A DNA stretch of 64,000 bases, taken from assembly GCA_963550755.1 (NCBI GenBank), contig CAUVDV010000001.1, forward strand, positions 23,396 through 87,395. Reading direction: 5' to 3'. Source of the DNA: W11650 sp963550755 (GTDB lineage: Bacteria; Bacillota; Clostridia; Lachnospirales; Vallitaleaceae). Numbering within the stretch: position 1 is the first letter of the stretch; the number at the start of each line of letters is the position of its first letter. Shown piece by piece: positions 1 to 8,440 of the stretch. The notes under the pieces are model-generated. The model did not search any database. It had not been told where the DNA came from and worked only from the letters and a program-made list of their open reading frames with translations. Position numbers and translations under genes: made by a program.

Positions 1-519
1 ATTCACCCCGTTTAAATGAAGCTGTAAGACCTGTTTTTCCAGCTCGCTCAGCTTACCAAGCAGTTCCTCTTTAATCCGGGCGCTTTCCTCCTGCCCGATA
101 ATTAAGTTTTCCGGATCCTCCAGCCGGCCGGCCGGGACATAAACCAGCATATCCTCATCGCTTTCTTCTTCCTCAAAGTCAAAAGCCGGTTTGTTTAAGG
201 AAATATAATTATTTAACGGCCCATGCTTTTTCCTCGCCGAGCGCTTGACCGCCGTAATGATTTGCCGGGTAATGCACAGTTCGGCAAACGGAAAAAAGGC
301 AATGTTCTTCTGGGCCTGAAAATCCCGGATTGCTTTAAACAGCCCAATCATTCCTTCCTGCGTCAAATCCTCGCGGCTGCCGCCGTTAATAAAATACGAG
401 CGGGATTTTTTCTCCACCAGCGGCTTATAACGGCTGAATAAATAGTCCATCGCCTCATTGTCGCCATCGCTGATTAAGTTTAAAATTTCTTCATCGGTCA
501 ACTTGGAGTAATTTTTCAT
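1..519 (-). CDS. sigH: RNA polymerase sigma-H factor (partial, C-terminus outside window)
   Basis: This reading frame enters from the left edge and starts with ATG at 519 (MKNYSKLTDEEILNLIS), giving 173 residues before the window ends. The region-2 core is clear: the segment REDLTQEGMIGLFKAIRDF and then FAELCITRQIITAVKRSARKKH are typical of SigH, followed by the family's acidic linker (FDFEEEESDED) and the start of region 4 (LSELEKQVLQLHLNGVN). SigH is the early-stationary/sporulation sigma factor of Firmicutes, which binds core RNA polymerase. Its position just downstream of rlmB matches the conserved cysE-cysS-mrnC-rlmB-(yacP)-sigH order. The yacP gene usually found between rlmB and sigH is absent: only about 180 bases separate the two. 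The C-terminal helix-turn-helix is not in the window. Confidence 0.93.
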   Translation of the reverse strand, partial: MKNYSKLTDEEILNLISDGDNEAMDYLFSRYKPLVEKKSRSYFINGGSREDLTQEGMIGLFKAIRDFQAQKNIAFFPFAELCITRQIITAVKRSARKKHGPLNNYISLNKPAFDFEEEESDEDMLVYVPAGRLEDPENLIIGQEESARIKEELLGKLSELEKQVLQLHLNGVN

Positions 520-703
520 ACCTACCCTTTCTGTTTTTAGTTTCTCTTTTATCGGCCAGGCACTGCGTCATTTTGGCCGGCCGAAAGCTTGGCCTTTCTG
601 CCTGAACCGGCTCCTCTTAGTAAAAGACATCGGCCGCAGAAAAACAGAAAGGCTTCGCCTGCCCGGCCCGCAATCTGCTCTGCGTCCGTTTTTAAACCGG
701 CCG

Positions 704-1489
704 TTAAAATCCCCGGCGCTGGCGAACTGCTTCATAAATGAGGATGCCGGCCGAAACCGACGCATTTAGCGAATCGATCCGGCCAAACATCGGCACCGAT
801 ACGATAAAATCACATTTTTCTCTGGTCAGGCGGGAAAGTCCGTCGCCCTCGCTGCCAATAACGATGCCCAGCGCTCCCTTTAAATCGGCCTGATACATGA
901 GCTGCCCGTCCATATCGGCGCCGGCGATCCATAGTCCCTGCTTTTTCAGGTAATCAATGGTTTGGTTTATATTGGTGACCTGCGCCACCGGCAGATATTC
1001 AATCGCCCCGGAGCTGGTCTTAGCCACCGTTTCCGTCAACGGCGCCGACCGCCGCTCCGGCACAATCACCCCATGGCAACCCGCCTGATGCGCCGTCCGA
1101 ATAATTGCCCCCAGATTATGTGGGTCGGTAATCTGGTCCAATAAAATAACAAAAGGCGGTTCCCCCTTTTGCGCTGCCGCATCTAAAATATCATCCAGTG
1201 ATGTGTACGCATACGCTCCGGCCACGGCTACCACTCCCTGATGCTTGTCCGGGCAGTAGCGGTCAAGCTCCTCCTTCGGCAAATACCGAACCGGCACTCC
1301 GGCCGCCGCTGCTAAGGCTTCCAACTCCGCATTTCGGCTGCCTTCCTGCAAAAGGAGCTCCCTCACTGCGCCGCCGGCCTTTAATTTCTCCGCCGCCGCA
1401 TGATAACCGCCCAGCCATAAGCTGCCGTCCTTGGGTCTAACATAGGCGCGTTTACTGTTTTTTTCATTTTTTTGATAATTTTTTCCCAT
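704..1489 (-). CDS. rlmB: 23S rRNA (guanosine-2'-O)-methyltransferase, TrmH/SpoU family
   Basis: A 261-residue SPOUT methyltransferase. A basic N-terminal tail (about residues 1-25) leads into the substrate-binding domain (YHAAAEKLKAGG, with LCP-like contacts around 35-95), followed by the knotted SAM-binding catalytic domain. The three SpoU motifs are present: DQITDPHNLGAIIRTA (motif 1), GSEGDGLSRL (motif 2) and DSLNASVSAGILIYEA (motif 3). The family methylates a conserved guanosine of 23S rRNA (RlmB) or a close relative (YacO in Bacillus). The ATG at 1489 is the only sensible start because an in-frame stop lies five codons upstream; the ribosome-binding site is weak. It lies between sigH and the flippase in the cysE-sigH cluster. 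Confidence 0.92.
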   Translation of the reverse strand: MGKNYQKNEKNSKRAYVRPKDGSLWLGGYHAAAEKLKAGGAVRELLLQEGSRNAELEALAAAAGVPVRYLPKEELDRYCPDKHQGVVAVAGAYAYTSLDDILDAAAQKGEPPFVILLDQITDPHNLGAIIRTAHQAGCHGVIVPERRSAPLTETVAKTSSGAIEYLPVAQVTNINQTIDYLKKQGLWIAGADMDGQLMYQADLKGALGIVIGSEGDGLSRLTREKCDFIVSVPMFGRIDSLNASVSAGILIYEAVRQRRGF

Positions 1490-1795
1490 TCTTTTCTCAC
1501 TTTATTGCTTTACTTTTTTCTGTATTTTTTCTGTCTTCCGCTAAGCCTCCTAAATTCAGGCTTTCATCGGCTGCATAAATGCCATATCGCAAATCCCCAT
1601 TCCCGGCCGCCGCAAAGATCCGCCTTTCTAAAACGAGCGCGCCAAAAAACTATTCAAATGAACCCCGACAAGCTGAGTTTTTAATTAAGCCCTGCGGCAA
1701 CGGCACCGCCAAAATACCCCAGCTCCATTTTCTCAATATCGGCGGATTTCCCGGCCATGATTTTACCACTTTCCTATATCGCACACCAGCCGGTA
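1490..1795. other. Intergenic region between flippase and rlmB
   Basis: About 300 bases with T-rich stretches near rlmB and no convincing terminator or promoter. On the minus strand a 25-codon frame (1682-1759, beginning MAGKSADIEKMELGYFGG) follows the flippase stop. It has only a poor ribosome-binding site (AGGAAAGTGG, nine or so bases before the ATG) and I do not recognise it, so I do not call it a gene. Confidence 0.4.
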
Positions 1796-3400
1796 TTAAT
1801 CCAGCCAGTTCCGCTTTTGTAAATACTTCAAAATTCGCCCGCCCTGCGGCAAAGCCAAAATTTCTTCGGCCGTAAAGCCCCGCAGCTTTAAGAGCAGCAG
1901 CCCATAAACCGGGATCCCGACCGCTACCGCCAGCAGCACCGCCAGCGCATTTTTTCCGCCGGCCGCCAGTACCGCCGTATACACCAGCCAAACCGCTGCC
2001 CCCATGCCTGCCGCCGCCACCAGCGGCCGCCACAGGATTAAGCGATAATCTAAGCGCAGTCCGGTTTCTTTTTTTAAAAAGAAAGCATTGATCGCCAAAA
2101 TAACGATAAAATAAAGAATGGACGCCCAAATCAGCGCCGCCGCCCCTAAGCCCGCCTTTAAAAAAAGGATATTGCCGGCCAGCTTAAAAACTGCCGCCAG
2201 AAGCACCGCCAGGAGAGTCTTGTAATAGCCGGATAAGCCCTGTAAAATGCTGCTGACGCTTTGCGCCAAAATCATCACCAGCATACAAACGCTGTACAGC
2301 TGAAGCAAACCGCCGGATATGGTTTCCTTATAATACAGCAGGCGCAGGATCGGCTCAGCCAGCAAAAAAATACCAAACATGGCCGGCAGCCCCATTTTCA
2401 TCACCAATTGCAGTCCCATATTGATTTTATCGTTCATTTCCTGCTGGTCCCGGCGCACGCCGGCCGCCGCTACCGCCGGCAGAATGCTGACCGATAAAGC
2501 GGCGCTGATCGCCAGCGGCACATTAATCACCGTCTGCGCGGTCGTTACGCTGCTCAGCGCCAGCCGGGCGTTTTCCGCCGAATCGCCCAAAGCCGCAAAT
2601 AAATGGTAAATCGTGGCCCCGTCAATAAAGCCCATAATCGAGATCATGGCCGAAGAAATCGTAATCGGCACGGCAATCCAAACAATCCGGCGAAAAAGCG
2701 CGCCGATTCCCGGCTGAACATCTATGCCGACGCTGCCGTCTGCTTTTTTTAAAAAATCCGGCAGCTGCCGCCGGTACTGCCACAGCAAATACAAAGTCGT
2801 CAGGATAAAACTAACGGAAATCCCAATGGCCGCCCCGCTGATGCTGATATAATCCGGCAGCCCGCGCTTCATCAACAGATAAACAAGTCCCACGCCGATC
2901 GCCGCCTTGGCTGTGTTTTCAATGATTTGGCTGACCGCCGTCGGCAGCATATTCTGCATCCCTTGAAAATAGCCGCGAATCGCCCCAGAAATACCGATTA
3001 AAAAAGGCGACAAGGCCAGCCCCCAGAGAACATAGCGCGTTTCCGACTCCCAGGCAAGCACCCCGGCCCAAGCCGGCAAAAACACAAAGATAATGCTGAC
3101 GCCCAGTCCCAATGCCGCCGCCAGCCAAAACCCGGTTTGAAAGACCCGATGCGCCCGGCGGTAGTTGCCCGCTTCCCGCTCCTCGGCCACCAGCTTGGAA
3201 ATGGTCGCCGGAATCCCGGTTAACAGCGCCGCCGTCAGTACCAGATAAATCGAATAAACGGTATTGAAATAACCCATCGTTTTGATCCCGACCAGATTGG
3301 TCAGCGGCAGCTTATATAAAATATTAATCAGCTTCACGATCAAGCCGGAAAACGATAAAATCATCGTTCCGGTAATCAGACGCTTCGTTTGCTTCGTCAT
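1796..3400 (-). CDS. Polysaccharide/lipid flippase, SpoVB/MurJ-type (MOP superfamily)
   Basis: A 534-residue polytopic membrane protein with about 14 predicted hydrophobic segments spread over its full length, the size and layout of the SpoVB/YtgP/YkvU group of the MOP (MATE-like) exporter superfamily. The N-terminus (LITGTMILSFSGLIVKLINILYKLPLT) matches the group's usual start, and the segment GIPATISKLVAEE is characteristic. These proteins flip undecaprenyl-linked wall precursors or oligosaccharide lipids across the membrane; SpoVB acts in spore cortex synthesis. The start ATG at 3400 lies one base after the mrnC stop, so the two are co-transcribed and probably translationally coupled. Its insertion between mrnC and rlmB departs from the Bacillus gene order. 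Which lipid it moves cannot be told from sequence. Confidence 0.85.
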   Translation of the reverse strand: MTKQTKRLITGTMILSFSGLIVKLINILYKLPLTNLVGIKTMGYFNTVYSIYLVLTAALLTGIPATISKLVAEEREAGNYRRAHRVFQTGFWLAAALGLGVSIIFVFLPAWAGVLAWESETRYVLWGLALSPFLIGISGAIRGYFQGMQNMLPTAVSQIIENTAKAAIGVGLVYLLMKRGLPDYISISGAAIGISVSFILTTLYLLWQYRRQLPDFLKKADGSVGIDVQPGIGALFRRIVWIAVPITISSAMISIMGFIDGATIYHLFAALGDSAENARLALSSVTTAQTVINVPLAISAALSVSILPAVAAAGVRRDQQEMNDKINMGLQLVMKMGLPAMFGIFLLAEPILRLLYYKETISGGLLQLYSVCMLVMILAQSVSSILQGLSGYYKTLLAVLLAAVFKLAGNILFLKAGLGAAALIWASILYFIVILAINAFFLKKETGLRLDYRLILWRPLVAAAGMGAAVWLVYTAVLAAGGKNALAVLLAVAVGIPVYGLLLLKLRGFTAEEILALPQGGRILKYLQKRNWLD

Positions 3401-3401
3401 G

Positions 3402-3812
3402 TCAAGATACCCCTTTGGCCATTAAAACGCTCAGCCTCTCCATTTCTCCCTTTAAAAAAAGATAGCCCAGCAGCGTTTCCACTCCGGTCGCCACTGCGTA
3501 TTCCTCGGGACTGGCGTGCTTCGGCACGTGAATCGTCTTGGCATTTCGGCCGCGTTTAAAAATAGTTTGTTCTTCTTCGGTCAGCTCTGCTTTAATCTTG
3601 TCGTAAAACGCTGCCTGCCCCTCGGCTTTGACATAGGCCGTTACCCGCTCATGATAATGGTGAGCCTGGGCATTGCCCTCAGCCACCACCATATAGCGGA
3701 GAAACAGGTCAAAAACATTATCTCCCAAATAAGCCAGGCTCAAAGGAGAATAGCTTTTAATATCCTTGGGCACGATTTGCAGCCGCGCCAAAAAATCCGC
3801 AAATATATCCAT
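3402..3812 (-). CDS. mrnC: Mini-ribonuclease III
   Basis: A 136-residue RNase III catalytic domain without a double-strand RNA-binding domain, the definition of Mini-III. The signature helix is visible as SLAYLGDNVFDLFLRYMV, with the acidic residues expected for Mg2+ binding (E/D in YLGDNVFD and, near residue 110, ATGVETLLGYLFL). Mini-III matures the ends of 23S rRNA in Firmicutes, and its gene normally sits directly after cysS, as here. The stop is followed almost immediately by the flippase start at 3400. The start ATG at 3812 is the first in the frame, and the length equals the family's usual 130-145 residues. Confidence 0.93.
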   Translation of the reverse strand: MDIFADFLARLQIVPKDIKSYSPLSLAYLGDNVFDLFLRYMVVAEGNAQAHHYHERVTAYVKAEGQAAFYDKIKAELTEEEQTIFKRGRNAKTIHVPKHASPEEYAVATGVETLLGYLFLKGEMERLSVLMAKGVS

Positions 3813-4110
3813 AAATTTCCTCTACTTACCGGAACAACCGATTGCTTTCCTTTTTTACATCCTCAATTTTCCCCGGCGAAGCACGGCGGCTTTGGCTCTG
3901 TCCCGCTCAAAGAACGGCGCCTCCTGCCGTTCGGCAGCCCATCGGCTGACTCTCACCATTTGCTCGCACAGCGTCTTTTTCTGCCGCCTGCCGCTGTTCA
4001 GCTCTGTCATAAAATCCGCTGCCGGCAGCCTCCGTAGACTTTTCGCCGCCATTTGCCCCGCAAATCGTCTGCCGTTTTTCCGCTTTCTATCCGAAACCGC
4101 CAATCCGCCG
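3813..4110. other. Intergenic region between mrnC and cysS with a shared repeat fragment
   Basis: No gene is supported here. The segment at 3892-3909 is shared, with one mismatch, with 40851-40868 inside the repeat element near degV, which indicates a dispersed intergenic repeat. The GC-rich hairpin potential around 3915-3935 (an ACGGCG/CGCCGT-like pairing) may belong to the same element. No promoter for mrnC is obvious. Confidence 0.45.
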
Positions 4111-5529
4111 CTATTTTTCGGAAGGTGTATGACTGCGTTTATATTTAACGCCCTCTCTGGTATCTTCCAGGATAATTCCCTGCTGCAAAAGTTCCTGCCG
4201 GATTTGGTCTGCCCGGGCAAAATCCTTGGCCTGCCGCGCCCTTTGCCGTTCTTCAATCTTTTGCTGAATTTCAGCGTCCAGCAAAACCGTTTCATCCTTT
4301 AGCTCCAAGCCCAAAATAAAACTAAACTCGGCAAACAGCCGCAAATAAGCAGCTCTTTCCGCCGGCGGCGTTTGCTCGCTGACCTCCGTATTCGTCAGCC
4401 GGCTCAGCTCAAAGAAAGCCGTAATCGCATCCGGCGTATTAAAATCTGCTTCCATGGCCTGAATAAAATCCTGCTTAATTTTATTGAGCTGCGGAAAAGC
4501 GGAAAAATCCCAGTTTTCATCGCCAGACGGTATCTTTTCACCGGCGGTCAGCTCCTTTAACCGGTTATAGGCATTGCCCAGCCGCGTAAGGCTTTGCGCC
4601 GCCGCATCCATTAGCTGCCGGCTGAAGTTTAAAGGCTTGCGGTAATGCGCCGACAGCAGCAAAAAGCGAATCACCGGATAAGGATACTCGGCCGCAATCT
4701 GTCTGACCGTAAAGAAATTGCCCAGCGATTTGCTCATCTTTTTGTTATCAATGTTAATAAAGCCGTTATGCATAAAATAGCGGGCAAACTCCTGGCCGTT
4801 AGCACATTCAGACTGCGCAATCTCATTTTCATGATGCGGAAAAATCAAATCAACGCCGCCGGCATGAATATCAATCGTTTCGCCCAAATAACGGTGCGCC
4901 ATTTCCGAGCATTCAATATGCCAGCCCGGCCGGCCGTCGCTCCACGGCGCGCTCCAGGACGGCTCACCCTCTTTCTTCGGTTTCCACAGCACGAAATCAA
5001 AAGGACTGCGCTTTTGCTCATCAACCTCCACCCGGCTGCCGGCCTCTAATTCTTCCAGCTTTTTACCCGACAGCTTGCCGTACTCATGAAACTTCTGAGG
5101 CATAAAAAAGACGGAACCGCCTTGTTCATAGGCATAGCCCTTATCAATCAGTTCGCTGATCATCCGGATAATACCGCCGATTTCCTCGGTCGCGCGCGGA
5201 TGAATCATCGGCAGGGTATTAAGCCCCGCGTAATCCTTTTCCATCTCGGCAATTATACTTTCCGCGTACTCGGCCGTCGGAATACCGGCCTGATTGGCCC
5301 GGGCAATGATTTTGTCGTCAATATCGGTATAGTTTTGAACAAAAGTAACCTGATAGCCGCTGTAGCGCAAAAACCGGTGTACCACATCAAAAACGACTAC
5401 CGGCCGGGCATTGCCGATATGCATCAAATCATAGACCGTCGGCCCGCAGACATACATTTTGACCTTGCCTGCTTCCAACGGCTGAAAGACTTCTTCTTTT
5501 TTGGATAAAGTATTATAAATTATGAGCAT
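4111..5529 (-). CDS. cysS: Cysteinyl-tRNA synthetase
   Basis: A 472-residue class I aminoacyl-tRNA synthetase. The HIGH motif appears as MHIGNARP near residue 37 and KMSKSLGNF near residue 267. The zinc ligands expected for CysRS are present: Cys in YVCGPTVYD, then Cys in WHIECSEMAH and the following His/Glu region (FPHHENEIAQSE). It charges tRNA-Cys with cysteine in the cytoplasm. Its first codons overlap the end of cysE by ten bases (5520-5529), so serine acetylation for cysteine synthesis and cysteine charging are translationally linked, the typical Firmicutes arrangement. I looked upstream of cysE for a T-box leader and did not find the conserved T-box core. Confidence 0.97.
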   Translation of the reverse strand: MLIIYNTLSKKEEVFQPLEAGKVKMYVCGPTVYDLMHIGNARPVVVFDVVHRFLRYSGYQVTFVQNYTDIDDKIIARANQAGIPTAEYAESIIAEMEKDYAGLNTLPMIHPRATEEIGGIIRMISELIDKGYAYEQGGSVFFMPQKFHEYGKLSGKKLEELEAGSRVEVDEQKRSPFDFVLWKPKKEGEPSWSAPWSDGRPGWHIECSEMAHRYLGETIDIHAGGVDLIFPHHENEIAQSECANGQEFARYFMHNGFINIDNKKMSKSLGNFFTVRQIAAEYPYPVIRFLLLSAHYRKPLNFSRQLMDAAAQSLTRLGNAYNRLKELTAGEKIPSGDENWDFSAFPQLNKIKQDFIQAMEADFNTPDAITAFFELSRLTNTEVSEQTPPAERAAYLRLFAEFSFILGLELKDETVLLDAEIQQKIEERQRARQAKDFARADQIRQELLQQGIILEDTREGVKYKRSHTPSEK

Positions 5530-6227
5530 TTATGATCTCCTTCACAGCATTCCTGATATAAATATTCCAAATCCTCCTGACTAAGTCCCCCGGCCCGATG
5601 CTCGACATAGCGCATCCGCAGCTTTAGCTTGCAAATCTCACGCCGAATCGGATCGGGCAAATCAACCTGATTTAACGTGTCTTTCGGGGCTTGATGAACC
5701 CGGTTTTTTACCACCCGGCCGGGGATCCCGACCACTGTCGAATACGGCGGCACCGGATGCAGCACCACCGCGCCCGCCCCGATTTTGGAGTCATGACCGA
5801 CCGTAAAGGAACCCAGCACTTTCGCCCCGGCGCTGATCATTACATTATCCTCAATGGTCGGATGCCTTTTTTTCCATTCCTTGCCGGTCCCGCCCAAGGT
5901 AACGCCCTGATAAATGGTAACATTATTCCCGATCACCGCCGTTTCGCCAATCACCACGCCATGGCCGTGATCAATAAACAAACCCTTGCCAATCCTGGCT
6001 CCCGGATGAATCTCAATCCCCGTCCGCCGGGTACTCCAGGTTGAAATCAGCCGCGCCAGAAAGAAAAATCGGCGGCGGTAAAAATAATGCGCCAGCCGGT
6101 AGTGCAGCAGGGCGTGCAGACTGGGATACAGCAAAGTTTCCGCCCGGCTTTTCACCGCCGGATCTCTGTCCATAATGACCTTGATCTCATCTTCAATATT
6201 TTTTTTAAGCTTTCTATATATTGACAT
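5520..6227 (-). CDS. cysE: Serine O-acetyltransferase
   Basis: A 235-residue SAT of the short Firmicutes type. After an N-terminal helical region (residues 1-65, with PSLHALLHYRLAHYFY), a left-handed beta-helix of hexapeptide repeats follows (IHPGARIGKGLFIDHGHGV, then VVIGETAVIGNNVTIYQGVTLGG), including the catalytic His/Asp region in DHGHGVVIGE. It makes O-acetylserine from serine and acetyl-CoA, the first step of cysteine synthesis. A C-terminal extension of about 60 residues (RREICKLKLRMRY...) follows the helix; it is longer than in E. coli but usual in clostridial relatives. The ribosome-binding site is weak. It heads the cysE-cysS-mrnC-flippase-rlmB-sigH minus-strand series. Confidence 0.95.
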   Translation of the reverse strand: MSIYRKLKKNIEDEIKVIMDRDPAVKSRAETLLYPSLHALLHYRLAHYFYRRRFFFLARLISTWSTRRTGIEIHPGARIGKGLFIDHGHGVVIGETAVIGNNVTIYQGVTLGGTGKEWKKRHPTIEDNVMISAGAKVLGSFTVGHDSKIGAGAVVLHPVPPYSTVVGIPGRVVKNRVHQAPKDTLNQVDLPDPIRREICKLKLRMRYVEHRAGGLSQEDLEYLYQECCEGDHKCS

Positions 6228-6376
6228 TTTTCAGCAAGCCTTTCATTTCCGCCTTTCCCTGTCAAAGTGCGCCGCCCTTTGCCAAATCAAAACGCCGCCG
6301 ATTTTGGCCGCCGACTCACCATCCGCACGGTTTTTCCGGCCAAACGCGCACGAACAGCCGATTATGCGCCAGCCGG

Positions 6377-7741
6377 TTATTGACTGAGAGCAGCTATCCT
6401 AGATTCAGCATAACCCTTCTTATCGGTGTTCGGATATCTTTCCAGCAAAAGCTTATACATTTCAAGCGCTTTGACCTGATCACCGGCTTTTTCATAGGTT
6501 CTGCCCAGAAAATAAATGACATCATCGCTGAAATCAACACCGGCGTCATATTTCATGGCCAGAGTCAAATCATTAATCGCTTTATCCAGCTGATTTCGGC
6601 TGTAAGCCCCATAGCCACTGATATAAAAAGTCTGACTGACTTTGGGATAAACCAATTGCTTGAGCTGGGCGACCGCCGTATCGACCAATGCGTTTTCAGA
6701 CGGTATAATCGCCGCCAGTGCTTCGGCCGCCGCATTTAAATCGCCTGCCAAATAAACGCCGGCCGCTGCAATATAGCCATCGGCCGCCGCTGTTTTTTGC
6801 GCCGCCAGCTGCACTTCTTTGACCATCGCTTTCACCTGCTGCTCCTTTTGCTCGGCTTCTTTATCCGCATTTTCCTTTTCCTGACGGAGAGCGCTATTTT
6901 CCTCCTGCAAAATCACGATCTCTTTTTTTAAATCCTCCGATTTATCCGTCAGCAGGCTTTTTTGATACGGCCATACCAAAAAATACAGAAGTCCCGCGCC
7001 CAAAAGAATTCCCAGCCCTAAAGTGGCAATCTGCTGCAAGCTTTGATTAAGGACAATCTGTCTTTGATTTTGCTGCTTGAGCTTTTTCGTTTCTTCCTCC
7101 GGCGTTAATATTTTTTCGTCGCCGTCTTTTTGCGCCAAATCGGCATAATATTTTCTGGCTAAAGAGTGTCCCGCGTCAATCTGCAGTATCTTTTGCAGCT
7201 CTCGTTTCGCCCCAAGCGTATCGCCGGTCTTAACGTACAAGAGCGTCAGCAGCAGATAGGCTTTAATAAAGTTAGGGTTTAACGATACTGCCTTTTTTAA
7301 ATTAATGATGGCTAAGTCATACGAACCGGTCCGGATATGCTCTAAGGACTGGTTATATTTTTTGATGGTATTATCCACATCTTCCAAAGTTGTCTTGTTT
7401 TTTTGGACAACTTTTAAATATTGCTCAGCCAGATTATCCTCCGGAAAAAAGTTTTGGCTTAAAACCCATTCGCTTAAAGCCAGCACTGTTTCGCCCTGTT
7501 CAAAGTAAATCAAGCCCAGCAAGTTCCTGGCATCTTTGTGGTACTTATTCAACCGGATGCTTTGCTTTAAAATATCGGCTGCTCCGCTTAAATCCCTGGT
7601 TTTTGCTCTCTCTAACCCCAAGTTATAGTATAGATTGGAGAGCTGCTCCGCTTTTCGATAAGAAGGATACTTGCGGTGGCAGACCTTACATTCCAGATCG
7701 TCGGTCAAAACATGCCCGCAGCGAAAACATCTCCTATTCAT
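6377..7741 (-). CDS. Membrane-anchored TPR protein with N-terminal zinc ribbon
   Basis: A 454-residue protein with four parts. Residues 5-21 form a zinc ribbon (C5-x2-C8-x9-C18-x2-C21). Residues 35-200 are tetratricopeptide repeats (for example YDLAIINLKKAVSLNPNF). One transmembrane helix lies at about 239-260 (LGLGILLGAGLLYFLVW), followed by a charged coiled coil (about 265-318, EENSALRQEKENADKEAEQ). A second TPR block lies at about 365-450 (KAINDLTLAMKYDAG). The topology predicts the zinc ribbon and first TPR set inside the cell and the coiled coil plus second TPR set outside. It is a scaffold type without enzymatic motifs, and I do not know its partner. Its start overlaps the end of a 51-codon gene by eight bases. 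Proteins of this design occur beside other cell-envelope genes in Clostridia; a specific function cannot be assigned. Confidence 0.8.
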   Translation of the reverse strand: MNRRCFRCGHVLTDDLECKVCHRKYPSYRKAEQLSNLYYNLGLERAKTRDLSGAADILKQSIRLNKYHKDARNLLGLIYFEQGETVLALSEWVLSQNFFPEDNLAEQYLKVVQKNKTTLEDVDNTIKKYNQSLEHIRTGSYDLAIINLKKAVSLNPNFIKAYLLLTLLYVKTGDTLGAKRELQKILQIDAGHSLARKYYADLAQKDGDEKILTPEEETKKLKQQNQRQIVLNQSLQQIATLGLGILLGAGLLYFLVWPYQKSLLTDKSEDLKKEIVILQEENSALRQEKENADKEAEQKEQQVKAMVKEVQLAAQKTAAADGYIAAAGVYLAGDLNAAAEALAAIIPSENALVDTAVAQLKQLVYPKVSQTFYISGYGAYSRNQLDKAINDLTLAMKYDAGVDFSDDVIYFLGRTYEKAGDQVKALEMYKLLLERYPNTDKKGYAESRIAALSQ

Positions 7742-7889
7742 GTGCCGGCTTCTCCTCCTTCAGCTCCTGAATCATTTCATTTAAAACGTCAATTACGTCC
7801 TTGGCTTCATATTTATAAATAACCGCTTCTACTTCCGATAAATCCGTACAAGGTTTAAACTTTTTAATTTCCTCTTCAAATTGAATCAT
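7734..7889 (-). CDS. Small acidic protein of unknown function (51 aa)
   Basis: The frame is open further upstream, but the ATG at 7889 has an excellent ribosome-binding site (AGGAGC six bases ahead), and from there the product is 51 residues, starting MIQFEEEIKKFKPCTDLSEVEAVIY. It is predicted to be mostly helical, acidic and soluble (VIDVLNEMIQELKEEK). It overlaps the start of the zinc-ribbon/TPR gene by eight bases, suggesting translational coupling and a joint role. I do not recognise a family. Confidence 0.6.
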   Translation of the reverse strand: MIQFEEEIKKFKPCTDLSEVEAVIYKYEAKDVIDVLNEMIQELKEEKPAHE

Positions 7890-8295
7890 TTTCTGCTCCT
7901 TTCCGGCGCTGCCCTTATCTTCCGTTGGCCCGAACAAGAACAAATCTTGCCGGCAGGATCCGTCGTCTATGGGAAACCGGGCAAATAGCCTCATCATTTC
8001 CGCAGCCAATCCCGCCGAGAGATTTTTCCCTCAGACTAAAAAAAGATAAAACTCACCCAATTTTATCTATCATATCATTCTTTTGCCGTTCTGTCAAAAA
8101 AAAGTAGGCAAAATGGACAAGGGTAAAATGGACAGAGATTTAGCCGATACCTCCGCACGGAAATACGTCTGTTCCAATCGGAAAAGCGGAAGAAAGCCGA
8201 AAACCAAAATCGCTTCACGGAAAATCCAAAAGGAAGCAATTTTTTTGATGGACTTAGCGAAACGGTCGAAAGGAAGCTCGAAAACGAAAAAGCTA
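7890..8295. other. Intergenic region between divergent small gene and htrA-like gene
   Basis: A 400-base stretch with no supported gene. Its right half (about 8150-8290) is A-rich with irregular GAAAA/CGAAA runs that resemble a decayed version of the 30-bp tandem repeats seen at 10341 and 34883. Reading frames across it are low in complexity and have no ribosome-binding site. Confidence 0.4.
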
Positions 8296-8351
8296 TTTTC
8301 ACAGTTTTTTCACAATTTTCACATAAAAATGACACATTGCTTTTTTATAAT
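8296..8351 (+). promoter_or_regulatory. Direct repeats and -10 box upstream of the HtrA-type gene
   Basis: Three copies of TTTTCACA lie at 8296-8303, 8307-8314 and 8316-8323, followed by a perfect TATAAT at 8346-8351. No good -35 box lies 16-18 bases upstream of it, so the promoter probably depends on an activator, and the repeats (11 and 9 bases apart, about one helical turn) are the obvious candidate site. Envelope-stress two-component systems often control htrA genes; which regulator acts here is not known. Confidence 0.45.
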
Positions 8352-8440
8352 ACAAGCAGTTTCCCGAAAGACGGCTCGCTACGAGCGCTTACGGTACAGG
8401 CTATCAGAATAAATTCTTGACCATAAATAAGGAGGACAAC

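Noticed and set aside
3855..4295. 146-codon minus-strand gene
   Set aside because: Overlaps the 3' part of cysS in another frame and runs into an intergenic repeat; no family resemblance.
6228..6376. T-box riboswitch ahead of cysE-cysS
   Set aside because: The conserved T-box core and a terminator/antiterminator pair are absent in this 150-base leader.
8083..8412. 109-codon basic protein on the plus strand
   Set aside because: Low-complexity translation of repeat-like DNA without a ribosome-binding site, and it would cover the promoter of the htrA-like gene.
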